Assembly: GCA_040793985.1 (NCBI GenBank)
Contig: JBFNJI010000018.1
Coordinates: forward strand, 135,529-199,528
DNA length: 64,000 bases
Source of the DNA: Thiodiazotropha sp040793985
GTDB lineage: Bacteria > Pseudomonadota > Gammaproteobacteria > Chromatiales > Chromatiaceae
Reading direction: 5' to 3'
Part shown: positions 10,608-18,726 of the stretch, piece by piece
Position numbering within the stretch: position 1 is the first letter of the stretch
How the letters are laid out: the number at the start of each line of letters is the position of its first letter
The notes under the pieces: model-generated
Told to the model about the DNA's origin: nothing
Database searches by the model: none
The model's input: only the letters and a program-made list of their open reading frames with translations
Translations under genes and position numbers: made by a program

Positions 10608-11037
10608 TGATCAACGCCCTGATCTTACTCAGCAACTCAGCTGGAGCCACCGGCTTCACCAAATACTCCGTCGCCCCCTGGCGCATGCCCCAGTTCTTAT
10701 CCGTCTGCTGGTCCTTGGTTGTGACCATGATTACCGGGATATTTGCGGTAGACTCATTATTCTTAAGTTGCCTTGTTGCTTGAAAGCCGTTTAGAACCGG
10801 CATCACAACATCCATCAGAATGATGTCGGGTAATTCCTGCTTGGCAATGTCGACACCTTCTTGACCGTCCTTTGCTGCCAGTATCTGATATCCTTGTTTT
10901 TCAAGAATTTTCTTAAAAATATGGACCTCGGTGGGCGAATCGTCGACCACCAGAATCTTTGCTTTGGTCTTGCTCGACACCGGCACTTCAACTTCGTCAG
11001 ATTGTTCGCTGCCCTTGCGAAATATATTTCTAATCAT
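10600..11037 (-). CDS. pilH: PilH, single-domain twitching response regulator
   Basis: The product is 145 residues from the ATG at 11035-11037; a GTG at 11047-11049 would add four residues. A basic and acidic leader of about 25 residues precedes a single receiver domain. The acidic pair is ILVVDDSPTE, the phospho-acceptor Asp sits in IILMDVVMPVLNG, and the conserved Thr and Lys are in MVTTKDQ and YLVKPV. There is no output domain. PilH in Pseudomonas works with or against PilG downstream of ChpA, affecting retraction and cAMP signalling. The N-terminal leader is longer than in the Pseudomonas protein (about 121 residues) and its role is not evident. Confidence 0.88.
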   Translation of the reverse strand: MIRNIFRKGSEQSDEVEVPVSSKTKAKILVVDDSPTEVHIFKKILEKQGYQILAAKDGQEGVDIAKQELPDIILMDVVMPVLNGFQATRQLKNNESTANIPVIMVTTKDQQTDKNWGMRQGATEYLVKPVAPAELLSKIRALINA

Positions 11038-11099
11038 CGACTTTCTCACATCCGGTGGTTTTTTGCCTTATCGGCTAATGTCTGAATGTCTTTAAAACA

Positions 11100-11504
11100 T
11101 CATGCTGCATGGTTGACATAACGTTTGATTGCTCCAAGCAGTTCATCCTTGGTAAAAGGTTTGGTCAGATACTGTTCCGAGCCCACGATGCGTCCACGTG
11201 CCCTGTCGAACAGGCCATCCTTGCTCGAGAGCATGATTACAGGGATATTTTTAAAAACATCGTTGTGTTTGATAAGGGCACAGGTCTGGTATCCATCGAG
11301 CCGCGGCATCATGATATCGACAAAAATCACATCCGGATGGTGATCGGCGATCATCGCCAATGCTTCAAAGCCGTCTGTTGCTGTTGTGACCTCACAACCT
11401 GCTTTTTTCAACAGACTCTCGGCTGTCCTTCGGATTGTTTTACTGTCATCGATGACCATGACCTTAACACCAGAGATGTCCATTTCATTATCATCACCGC
11501 TCAC
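11100..11504 (-). CDS. pilG: PilG, single-domain twitching response regulator
   Basis: The product is 134 residues and is one CheY-like receiver domain. It carries the acidic pocket in VMVIDDSKTIRR, the phospho-acceptor Asp in VIFVDIMMPRLDG, the Ser in MLSSKDG and the Lys in YLTKPFTKDEL. The GTG start at 11502-11504 has a good Shine-Dalgarno (GAGGA) seven bases upstream. An internal ATG seven codons in is the alternative. It is the first gene of the chemosensory operon. In Pseudomonas PilG promotes pilus extension and adenylate cyclase activity through FimL/FimV. The neighbouring upstream gene is an exported rhodanese rather than gshB, unlike Pseudomonas. Confidence 0.9.
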   Translation of the reverse strand: MSGDDNEMDISGVKVMVIDDSKTIRRTAESLLKKAGCEVTTATDGFEALAMIADHHPDVIFVDIMMPRLDGYQTCALIKHNDVFKNIPVIMLSSKDGLFDRARGRIVGSEQYLTKPFTKDELLGAIKRYVNHAA

Positions 11505-11595
11505 ATCAAAATCCTCATGTCACGGAATTGGTTGAATAATCTGTGTTGCTCTATGCATTGTCGCGCCTGCAACATGGAACAGGACGGGCTGTACA

Positions 11596-12318
11596 TCACT
11601 CGCCTGGCACCACTGTTGTCAGTCCCCACAGTTGCCACATCTGCATCCCACCCCTGTAGTAGTAAATCTTGTCTGCCGGAAAACCCACACCCAAGAGTCC
11701 CTTGATCGCCCTGGGCGACTGCCCACATTCAGGGCCGTTACACCAGAGAACGAGCTCCTTGGCATTGGTGAAATCCCATTTCTCTGTCTTGTCCTCACTG
11801 CCCAGGATACCCATCTGCTCGAGTTTTCTCGAGATGGCTCCCACTTCTCCCCTGGGTTTACCGCCAAAGCGTTTCAACACGGCATCATTCTCCGCCGTCC
11901 CAGCCTTGCTGAGTACGGTAAACGGGATATTTATTGATCCGGGTATTGTACCGCGCTGGTGCCACTCTTCAGTGCGGGCGTCGATCAAAAAGCCCTTGTT
12001 GTCGCGCAACTTCGTCTCCATGAACTCGAACAGTTCAACCTCACCGATTGTAGCCACGTTCGGATCCACCTGCATAGGCTGCAGGCAGAACGGCGGACAC
12101 TTGCGGGCGGTCTTTGCATAGTAGCCTTTCAAGACATAATCCGGATCCTGCACCCGCTGCACCTTGACCGACCGTCCTTCATGGATAACATGGAGATAGG
12201 GTTTGTCGCCCGCGAGTTTGACCTTCATCTCCTCGCCGACCTGCAGTTCATCCGCGAAAATCTGTAGTGAAAAGAGACCGCCCAGGAGCGCCATTAATCC
12301 AAGATAGAACCCATTCAT
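11596..12318 (-). CDS. Exported rhodanese-like protein with CPPFC motif
   Basis: The product is 240 residues from the ATG at 12316-12318, which is preceded by a GGGAAGGG ribosome site. A longer frame starting at 12396 would abut the previous gene and hide the signal peptide. Residues 1-23 form a signal peptide (MNGFYLGLMALLGGLFSLQIFADE). The next 65 or so residues are a separate N-terminal domain ending in KCPPFCLQPM. A rhodanese domain follows (GFLIDARTEEWHQRGTIPGSINIPF) with the active-site loop LWCNGPECGQSPRA. Rhodaneses transfer sulfane sulfur through a persulfide on the loop cysteine. This one should act in the periplasm. The substrate is unknown. It follows a small exported protein gene on the same strand, separated by about 80 bp. 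Confidence 0.8.
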   Translation of the reverse strand: MNGFYLGLMALLGGLFSLQIFADELQVGEEMKVKLAGDKPYLHVIHEGRSVKVQRVQDPDYVLKGYYAKTARKCPPFCLQPMQVDPNVATIGEVELFEFMETKLRDNKGFLIDARTEEWHQRGTIPGSINIPFTVLSKAGTAENDAVLKRFGGKPRGEVGAISRKLEQMGILGSEDKTEKWDFTNAKELVLWCNGPECGQSPRAIKGLLGVGFPADKIYYYRGGMQMWQLWGLTTVVPGE

Positions 12319-12396
12319 TAATTCATACCCTTCCCGATTCAGCCTGACTGCGTCTTGATGAAATGAACAACCAAACCATCCAATTCCCCATGACAC

Positions 12397-12777
12397 CTAT
12401 TGGTTGAGAAAACGATCCATGATCTTTTTACGAATCTCATCGATCGATGCTCCACCCTTATACTCCTCGAAGACCTCTTCACGAGAACGCCGCGGTAGTT
12501 TTTTGTAGAAAGTAAAACTTCCCATGTAGCGAGCCCTGAGATCCTCTTCAAAAGCCTGCAGATTCGGCCCGCCGCTCTCCCCGTCCTCGACGCTCTCACT
12601 GTTTGAGGTAGTCTCGGCCGGTTCCACCTTCTCGGCCTCCGATGAGATCGCTGATAGGTAAGGGTCCTCTTCAGCACCAACATAGTGTGGAGACAAGAAC
12701 ATAATAAAGAGTACAAATACCTTGTATTTCAGCAAGATACGGACTGCACAGGTAGCATGGGCATACCGTGTCGCCAT
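12397..12777 (-). CDS. Exported protein of unknown function
   Basis: The product is 126 residues and I do not recognise the family. A hydrophobic segment near residues 12-30 followed by VGAEED looks like a signal peptide. A Glu/Ser-rich linker (about 37-70) leads to a basic and acidic C-terminal region with LQAFEEDLRARYMGSFTFYKKLP and IDEIRKKIMDRFLNQ, predicted helical. It lies immediately upstream of the exported rhodanese on the same strand, so the two are probably co-transcribed and may act together in the periplasm; this is inference. The ATG has no strong ribosome site. Confidence 0.6.
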   Translation of the reverse strand: MATRYAHATCAVRILLKYKVFVLFIMFLSPHYVGAEEDPYLSAISSEAEKVEPAETTSNSESVEDGESGGPNLQAFEEDLRARYMGSFTFYKKLPRRSREEVFEEYKGGASIDEIRKKIMDRFLNQ

Positions 12778-13052
12778 AGCAACACCCCTAATCGTGTCTA
12801 AAAGTAAGATCCTAGACTGCCGTCTCTAGCAAACGGTGGCGTGTCTTCTGCGGACCCAATACACCTGATCAGTTCCATTAACCTCATTCAACACCACCAA
12901 AATAGCAAGACAGCTTGTCAGCATCAAGAATATACTTCCCAATTCATAAACTTAAAGCTTGTGTTGGGATTTTTTACTACCATACGTAAGTCGCTATATC
13001 GGCAATAATTTGAAAAACTTAACACTCTTTTTTTAGCCCAAGATATGCATAC

Positions 13053-14006
13053 ATGACTATTCAGCTCGGCGTTGTAATGGACCCAATAGGATCCATAAAA
13101 ATCCACAAAGACAGCACCTTTGCCATGCTGCTGGCCGCCCAGGCAAGAGACTGGCGGATCCACTATATGGAACAGCAGGACCTATCGCTGCAGCAGGGGA
13201 CCTGCTGGGGAAGAACCCGGGAACTGCGGGTCTGGGACGAAAAATCGAAGTGGTTCGAATTTGGCGATGAACACCATATGCCGCTGCATCAGCTGGATAG
13301 CGTACTGATGCGTAAGGACCCCCCCTTCGACATGGAATATATCTACTCCACCTACCTTCTGGAGCAGGCTGAAACAGCGGGTTGCCTCGTGGTCAATCGT
13401 CCCAACAGCCTGCGTGATGCCAATGAAAAACTCTTCACTGGCCTTTTCCCCCAGTGCACGCCACCCACACTGGTAACCCGGAATGGTGAAGAGATCCGTG
13501 CATTTCATCGCCAGTACGGGGATATAATAGTCAAACCCCTGGACGGCATGGGGGGGGAATCCGTGTTTCGAATAGCAGCAAACGACCCCAATCTTGGTGT
13601 CATCATCGAAACATTGACACGCCATGGTAACCGTTACGCCATGGCGCAGCGGTTCATCCCTGAGATTTCAGAGGGTGACAAGCGTATACTGATGATTGAT
13701 GGCAGACCCGTGCCTTACGCCCTTGCCAGAATTCCGACGCAAGGTGAAACAAGGGGTAATCTGGCGGTGGGCGGCAGAGGCGAGGGCGTGCCTCTCAGTG
13801 AACGCGACCGCTGGATTGCTGACGAAGTCGGCCCGACACTCAGATCCAGAGGCATCCTGTTTGCCGGGCTTGACGTGATCGGTGACTACCTGACCGAAAT
13901 CAATGTCACCAGTCCTACCTGTATCAGAGAGCTTGACGCTTTGTACGGACTCGAAATTGCGAGCGATTTAATGGATGTGATCAGCGCCAAGCTTAAGGCC
14001 CGTTGA
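13053..14006 (+). CDS. gshB: Glutathione synthetase
   Basis: The product is 317 residues, the usual GshB length. It begins with LGVVMDPIGSIKIHKDSTFAM and has the ATP-grasp core (DIIVKPLDGMGGESVFRI) and the metal and ATP-binding segment GLDVIGDYLTEINVTSPT near the C-terminus. It ligates glycine to gamma-glutamylcysteine with ATP in the cytoplasm to make glutathione. It is the first gene of a plus-strand run (gshB, tonB-like, yqgE, ruvX, pyrR) that is diverged from the chemosensory operon, as in Pseudomonas. No convincing promoter hexamers were found in the 275 bp upstream. Confidence 0.95.
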   Translation: MTIQLGVVMDPIGSIKIHKDSTFAMLLAAQARDWRIHYMEQQDLSLQQGTCWGRTRELRVWDEKSKWFEFGDEHHMPLHQLDSVLMRKDPPFDMEYIYSTYLLEQAETAGCLVVNRPNSLRDANEKLFTGLFPQCTPPTLVTRNGEEIRAFHRQYGDIIVKPLDGMGGESVFRIAANDPNLGVIIETLTRHGNRYAMAQRFIPEISEGDKRILMIDGRPVPYALARIPTQGETRGNLAVGGRGEGVPLSERDRWIADEVGPTLRSRGILFAGLDVIGDYLTEINVTSPTCIRELDALYGLEIASDLMDVISAKLKAR

Positions 14007-14009
14007 CGG

Positions 14010-14870
14010 ATGTCAGTCATAGGAAAAGAGACTGATCTCTTGGGAGCAAGCCTCTTCGTTGCGGCTTGTGTCCACGCTTTCATCATACTGGGCATCACTT
14101 TCAAGCCCGCGGACAGGGAGAAACCGGAGTTTCGCCAACAAAGCCTGGAGGTGATGGTACTTCGGCACCCGCCAGAGGAGACAGAGGCGGATGAAAAACC
14201 CGATTTTCTCGCTCAATCCACTCAACAGGGAGGCGGTGAAGAGACCAGCCCGAGTAAACCCCAGGTTTCAGAGGCCCCCGCGCCGCTGCCGCAGCCTTCA
14301 CCGGTAACAGCGCCTGCACAACCGCAACCTCAACCGCAACCCCAAAAGCCCCAACTCATCGCGCAGCGCTCCGAACAGCAGGTCGAGTCACCACCGCCCA
14401 AGGAGACGCCGCCGCCAAATCCTTCCGCCAAACAGCTGTTAAGCAGTAAACAGCTGGAAATCGCCAGGCTTACGGCAGAACTGGAACGGAAAACCCTTGC
14501 CTACTCCAAAATGCCCAAGCGCAAGTCGATAAGCGCCAGCACCAAGGAGTACAAATACGCCGCCTACCTGGATGCCTGGCGTAGAAAAGTGGAGCGAATA
14601 GGCAATCTCAACTACCCAGACCAGGCGAAAAGAAGCAAGCTCTACGGCAACCTGGTGTTGCATGTGGCGGTAAAGACCGATGGCAGTGTCGAGCGTATCA
14701 AGGTCCTCCACTCATCCGGCCACAAAATCCTCGATGATGCCGCCATTCGCATCGTGCGCCTGGCCGCACCCTTCTCGCCCTTCCCCAATGAAATCAGAAA
14801 AGAGACCGATATTCTCGATATTACCCGTACCTGGCAGTTTCTGCGCAGCGGCAGATTCAACTCGCAATAG
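14010..14870 (+). CDS. TonB family energy transducer (TonB3-like)
   Basis: The product is 286 residues. A single N-terminal membrane helix lies at about residues 9-30 (LLGASLFVAACVHAFIILGI). A long Pro/Gln-rich periplasm-spanning segment covers about 80-140, then a charged helical stretch. The C-terminal TonB domain begins near 190 (YPDQAKRSKLYGNLVLHVAV) and contains VKTDGSVERIKVLHSSGHKILDDAAIRIVRLAAPF. TonB proteins pass proton-motive-force energy from ExbBD to outer-membrane receptors. No exbBD is nearby. The gene starts three bases after the gshB stop. At the same locus in Pseudomonas lies tonB3, which is needed for type IV pilus assembly, so a pilus role is a reasonable inference. Confidence 0.87.
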   Translation: MSVIGKETDLLGASLFVAACVHAFIILGITFKPADREKPEFRQQSLEVMVLRHPPEETEADEKPDFLAQSTQQGGGEETSPSKPQVSEAPAPLPQPSPVTAPAQPQPQPQPQKPQLIAQRSEQQVESPPPKETPPPNPSAKQLLSSKQLEIARLTAELERKTLAYSKMPKRKSISASTKEYKYAAYLDAWRRKVERIGNLNYPDQAKRSKLYGNLVLHVAVKTDGSVERIKVLHSSGHKILDDAAIRIVRLAAPFSPFPNEIRKETDILDITRTWQFLRSGRFNSQ

Positions 14871-14909
14871 CTGTTGCAGCCTGACGCCAGCAGTTGGATA
14901 CTATAGCCC

Positions 14910-15473
14910 ATGCGCCCAGAGACCAACCTAACCAACCATTTCCTCATCGCCATGCCGCGTTTAGAGGATCCCAATTTTTTCCACACCGTCACCTATATCT
15001 GCGAACATACCGTCGACGGTGCCATGGGAATCGTCATCAACCGCCCCATGGATCTGCATCTGGCGGATATATTCGAGCAGCTGGAGATCAAGATCAGCGC
15101 CACTGAAATTGCCGAACAGCCAGTCTATATAGGCGGCCCGGTACAGAGCGACCGCGGTTTTGTACTCCACGACACATCTACAGACTGGGCATCGACACTG
15201 AAGATAACCCCGGAGATCAGTGTCACCACCTCACTCGACATCCTCGAGGCCATTGCCGCCGGCAAGGGACCGGAGCGTGCCCTCGTTGCCCTGGGCTACG
15301 CAGGATGGGGTGCAGGTCAACTGGAGAACGAACTCTCTCAGAACGCATGGCTCAGTGGTCCGGCCGAAAGTGAGATCATCTTTGACAGGGCCAGTGACGA
15401 ACGCTGGCAGGCAGCTGCCGACCTGCTCGGTATAGACCTGAACCTGCTGAGTGGCGATACTGGCCACGCCTAG
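14910..15473 (+). CDS. yqgE: YqgE/AlgH family protein (UPF0301)
   Basis: The product is 187 residues, the family's normal size. It starts with NLTNHFLIAMPRLEDPNFFHTV and contains GAMGIVINRPM, YIGGPVQSDRGFVLH and ALGYAGWGAGQLENEL, all hallmark segments of YqgE/AlgH. The biochemical role is not established; the family is widely conserved next to ruvX in Gammaproteobacteria. It is cytoplasmic, with no signal peptide. The gene lies 39 bp after the tonB-like gene and 13 bp before the preferred ruvX start. Confidence 0.92.
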   Translation: MRPETNLTNHFLIAMPRLEDPNFFHTVTYICEHTVDGAMGIVINRPMDLHLADIFEQLEIKISATEIAEQPVYIGGPVQSDRGFVLHDTSTDWASTLKITPEISVTTSLDILEAIAAGKGPERALVALGYAGWGAGQLENELSQNAWLSGPAESEIIFDRASDERWQAAADLLGIDLNLLSGDTGHA

Positions 15474-15486
15474 TGACTGGCACAGG

Positions 15487-15885
15487 ATGGGCACCCTACT
15501 GGGATTCGACTACGGTACCCGTAAAATAGGCGTAGCCGTCGGCCAGACGGTAACCGGTACTGCGACCGCACTGGAAACCCTGAGCCTGGTCAATCACAAA
15601 CCTGATTGGAAACGCATACAAGACCTGATCAATGAGTGGAGACCGGAGGCCCTGGTCGTCGGTTTCCCTCTCGATGTAGATGACAGTGAAACAGATGCAA
15701 CACAACCTGCATTACGGTTCTCAAGACAGCTTGAGGGACGATTTCAGCTCAAGGTCCATCTCGCTGACGAACGCTTCAGCTCCTTCGAAGCCAGGGACAG
15801 ACTGGGACACAAGGCCAAACGCATGGAAGACTATGACGCCGTAGCAGCCAAACTCATACTGGAAACCTGGTTAAATGAACAATAG
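15487..15885 (+). CDS. ruvX: Putative pre-16S rRNA nuclease RuvX (YqgF)
   Basis: The product is 132 residues from the ATG at 15487, which gives the family-typical start MGTLLGFDYGTRKIGVAVGQ. A longer frame from 15451 would overlap yqgE by 23 bases. The RNase H-like fold is visible: the first acidic residue in GFDYGTRKIG, VVGFPLDVD, the Glu in VHLADERFSS and the last acidic cluster in MEDYDAVAAKLILE. The enzyme is thought to process the 5' end of 16S rRNA precursors. It overlaps pyrR by 11 bases. Confidence 0.92.
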   Translation: MGTLLGFDYGTRKIGVAVGQTVTGTATALETLSLVNHKPDWKRIQDLINEWRPEALVVGFPLDVDDSETDATQPALRFSRQLEGRFQLKVHLADERFSSFEARDRLGHKAKRMEDYDAVAAKLILETWLNEQ

Positions 15886-16429
15886 AAAAGCGTTTAAGGA
15901 TGCCAATGAGGTGGAGTCCCTGGTGGACATCATGGCGGACAAGATTCGAAATCAGCTGAATACAAGGGGAGTCAAGGAGCCGTTACTGATCGGCATCCGA
16001 ACCGGCGGCGTCTGGCTGGCTGAAAGCCTGCACAACCGACTCGGCATCGCGGATCCCCTTGGAACCCTCGATATCTCTTTCTACCGGGACGATTTCACGC
16101 GTATCGGAATGAATCCGGAGGTCCACCCATCCGACCTCCCAACACCGGTCGATGACCGTCATATCGTTCTGATAGACGATGTAGTACAGACCGGAAGGAC
16201 GATCAGGGCTGCGCTGAATGAGATCTTTGACTATGGGCGCCCGGCATCGATCATGCTGGCCACCCTGGTCGATCGCAGCGGCAGGGAGTTGCCGATCAAA
16301 CCGGATGTGGCGGGACTGCATCCACAGCTGGCGCAGGATCAGCACATCACCCTGATCGGGCCCGAGCCCCTCGAATTGGTGATCGGCACCAAAACCAATC
16401 GTAGTTCACGCAGCGATGAACAAGGGTAG
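15875..16429 (+). CDS. pyrR: PyrR, pyrimidine operon regulator / uracil phosphoribosyltransferase
   Basis: The product is 184 residues. The PRPP-binding motif is clear in HIVLIDDVVQTGRTIRAALNEI, and the N-terminal LLIGIRTGGVWLAESL forms the second part of the phosphoribosyltransferase pocket. PyrR family proteins convert uracil and PRPP to UMP, and in some bacteria bind pyr mRNA to attenuate transcription. I see no PyrR-binding anti-antiterminator upstream of pyrB; only six bases separate the genes. Its regulatory role here is therefore unproven, as in Pseudomonas. It overlaps ruvX and precedes pyrB. Confidence 0.92.
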   Translation: MNNRKAFKDANEVESLVDIMADKIRNQLNTRGVKEPLLIGIRTGGVWLAESLHNRLGIADPLGTLDISFYRDDFTRIGMNPEVHPSDLPTPVDDRHIVLIDDVVQTGRTIRAALNEIFDYGRPASIMLATLVDRSGRELPIKPDVAGLHPQLAQDQHITLIGPEPLELVIGTKTNRSSRSDEQG

Positions 16430-16435
16430 CGTGGC

Positions 16436-17425
16436 ATGAGTTCAACCAATAAAAGCCTGCAACTGGACGAGGAACAGCGACTACTCCACTTCCTCACCAT
16501 TGACGGCCTGGATAGAAGGATTCTGACCGAAATCCTCGATACCGCCGAAGGCTTCACCGGGGTCTCTGAACGAACCATAAAGAAAGTCCCCCTCTGCCGT
16601 GGCAAGGTGGTCGCCAATCTCTTCTTTGAAACCAGCACACGAACAAGAACAACCTTCGAACTGGCAGCAAAGCGTCTCTCGGCGGATGTCATCAACCTCA
16701 ATATCAGTGCATCCGCCACTTCCAAGGGAGAAACCCTGCTCGATACCCTGCGCAATCTGGAAGCGATGCATGTCGACATGTTCATCGTCCGTCACGCCAG
16801 CAGCGGCACCGCCCATTTCATTGCGCAACACGCCGATCGGGGTGTGGGTGTGATCAATGCCGGTGACGGTCGCCACGCCCATCCCACCCAGGCGATGCTG
16901 GATATGTTCACCATCCGCCGCCATAAAGGCGAGTTCACCGGGCTCAGAGTGGCGATTGTCGGCGATGTGTTGCACTCCCGGGTGGCCAGGTCGCAGATTC
17001 TTGCACTCAATACCCTGGGAACCTCGGAGGTTCGTGTCGTCGCGCCTCGCACCCTGTTGCCACCTGACGCACGCAGTCTCGGCGTCCACGTCTATCACAA
17101 CATGGAAGAGGGCATCCGGGATGTGGATGTGATTATCATGCTGCGCCTGCAGAAAGAGCGGATGCAGGGTGCGCTGCTCCCCTCCGAGCATGAGTACTTC
17201 AACCTCTACGGCCTCACCGAGAGACGCCTGGCACTGGCCAAGCCAGACGCGATTGTGATGCACCCCGGGCCGATCAATCGCGGCGTGGAGATGGACTCCC
17301 AGGTGGCCGACGGTTCCAAATCGGTGATCCTGCAGCAGGTAAGTTACGGCATCGCGATACGCATGGCGGTGATCTCCATGGTAATCGGCACCCAGAACAT
17401 GCGCATGCAGGAGGTGGCGGGATGA
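16436..17425 (+). CDS. pyrB: Aspartate carbamoyltransferase, catalytic chain
   Basis: The product is 329 residues. Substrate motifs are intact: FFETSTRTRTTFELAAKRL (carbamoyl phosphate loop), FIVRHASSGTAHFIA, INAGDGRHAHPTQAMLDMF and VMHPGPINRGVEMDS. The enzyme condenses carbamoyl phosphate with aspartate, the first committed step of pyrimidine synthesis. No pyrI regulatory chain gene is present. Instead the stop overlaps the next gene by four bases (ATGA), and that gene encodes a dihydroorotase-like protein lacking catalytic residues. This matches the Pseudomonas pyrBC' type of enzyme, in which PyrC' is a structural partner of PyrB. Confidence 0.95.
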   Translation: MSSTNKSLQLDEEQRLLHFLTIDGLDRRILTEILDTAEGFTGVSERTIKKVPLCRGKVVANLFFETSTRTRTTFELAAKRLSADVINLNISASATSKGETLLDTLRNLEAMHVDMFIVRHASSGTAHFIAQHADRGVGVINAGDGRHAHPTQAMLDMFTIRRHKGEFTGLRVAIVGDVLHSRVARSQILALNTLGTSEVRVVAPRTLLPPDARSLGVHVYHNMEEGIRDVDVIIMLRLQKERMQGALLPSEHEYFNLYGLTERRLALAKPDAIVMHPGPINRGVEMDSQVADGSKSVILQQVSYGIAIRMAVISMVIGTQNMRMQEVAG

Positions 17426-18726
17426 AGAAGAAGAAAGACATCTCTATCCTCGGCGGCCGGGTAATCGACCCGGCCAACGGTATCGACGAGATCATCGATC
17501 TACACATCTCCGACGGCAAGATCCTATCCCTCGGCAAAACTGCGGATGGATTCAAGCCAACCGTCAGCATCGATGCAAGGAATCAAGTGGTCTGTCCCGG
17601 CCTCATCGACCTCAATGCCAACCTGCGCGAGCCCGGCGCCGAACACAAAGCCACGATCGCCAGTGAAACCCTGGCGGCCGCGAGTAGCGGTATCACCACC
17701 CTCTGCTGCACACCGGACACCTATCCGGTCATAGACACCCCCGCCGTTGTCGGACAGATTCGCCACAAGGCGCGGAAAGCTGGCTATTGCCGCCTCCTGC
17801 CACAGGGGGCTCTGACCCAGGACCTCAAGGGCGAGCGCCTGAGCGAGATGGCGGCACTCAAGGCGGCCGGCTGCATAGCCGTCACCAATGCCTATACCCC
17901 CCTGGCCAACACCCTGGTTCAACGTCGGGCCATGGAATATGCCTCGACCTTCAACCTGCTGATTATCCTGCGTCCCGAGGACCACTATCTGAGCAATAAC
18001 GGATGCGCCCACGAAGGCAAGGTCGCCGACCGCCTGGGACTACCGGGAATTCCCGAGGCGGCCGAGACCGTAGCCGTTGCCCGCGACCTGGCCCTGGCGG
18101 AGACCACGGGGGCGGTCATCCACTTTCACGCCCTCTCCAGTGCCAGTGCAGCCCGCACCATGGCTTGGGCGAAACGCGAAGGGCGCCGGGTCAGCGCGGA
18201 CGTCGCGATTCATCAACTCCATCTCAGTGAACTGGATGTCGAGGGATTCGACAGCAACCACCACGTCAGACCTCCGCTACGCAACGACAGCGACCGGGAC
18301 GGCCTGCGCGAGGCGGTCGCCAAGGATGTCATCCAGGCTATCTGCTCCGACCACCAACCCCATGAGGCAGATGCCAAGGCATCGCCCTTCCCCGATACGG
18401 AAGCGGGTATATCCGGCCTCGAAACCCTATTGCCCCTCACCCTGAAGCTGGTCGACCAGGGGGTGCTTGATCTGAGCAGCGCCATTGCCCGCCTGACCTG
18501 CGGTCCGGCAGACATTCTCGGCCTGCCACTCGGACGATTGACACCGACGCATGCTGCCGATGTCTGTATATTCGATCCCAACCGACACTGGGTGATTGAC
18601 CGGAAGCGGCTCGTCAGCGCGGGTAAAAATACACCTTTCGAGGGCTGGGAGATGCCCGGACAGGTCACCCACACACTTTTGAAGGGCCGCCTGGTCTATG
18701 CGAGACCTGATATCAGCAATGAATAA
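17422..18726 (+). CDS. Inactive dihydroorotase-like subunit PyrC' of aspartate carbamoyltransferase
   Basis: The product is 434 residues with the overall amidohydrolase/dihydroorotase fold (VVCPGLIDLNANLREPG, ICSDHQPHE, GISGLETLLPL). The metal-binding His-x-His after PGLIDL is replaced by Asn-Ala-Asn, and the later His-His segment reads DVAIHQLHLSE. A standard active site is therefore missing. It overlaps pyrB by four bases, which implies equimolar synthesis. In Pseudomonas the equivalent pyrC' product is catalytically dead but is needed for assembly of active aspartate carbamoyltransferase. A true dihydroorotase must lie elsewhere in the genome. Confidence 0.88.
   Translation: MKKKKDISILGGRVIDPANGIDEIIDLHISDGKILSLGKTADGFKPTVSIDARNQVVCPGLIDLNANLREPGAEHKATIASETLAAASSGITTLCCTPDTYPVIDTPAVVGQIRHKARKAGYCRLLPQGALTQDLKGERLSEMAALKAAGCIAVTNAYTPLANTLVQRRAMEYASTFNLLIILRPEDHYLSNNGCAHEGKVADRLGLPGIPEAAETVAVARDLALAETTGAVIHFHALSSASAARTMAWAKREGRRVSADVAIHQLHLSELDVEGFDSNHHVRPPLRNDSDRDGLREAVAKDVIQAICSDHQPHEADAKASPFPDTEAGISGLETLLPLTLKLVDQGVLDLSSAIARLTCGPADILGLPLGRLTPTHAADVCIFDPNRHWVIDRKRLVSAGKNTPFEGWEMPGQVTHTLLKGRLVYARPDISNE

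Noticed and set aside
12319..12396. Extended N-terminus of the exported rhodanese
   Set aside because: It would bury the signal peptide internally; the ATG at 12318 has its own ribosome site.
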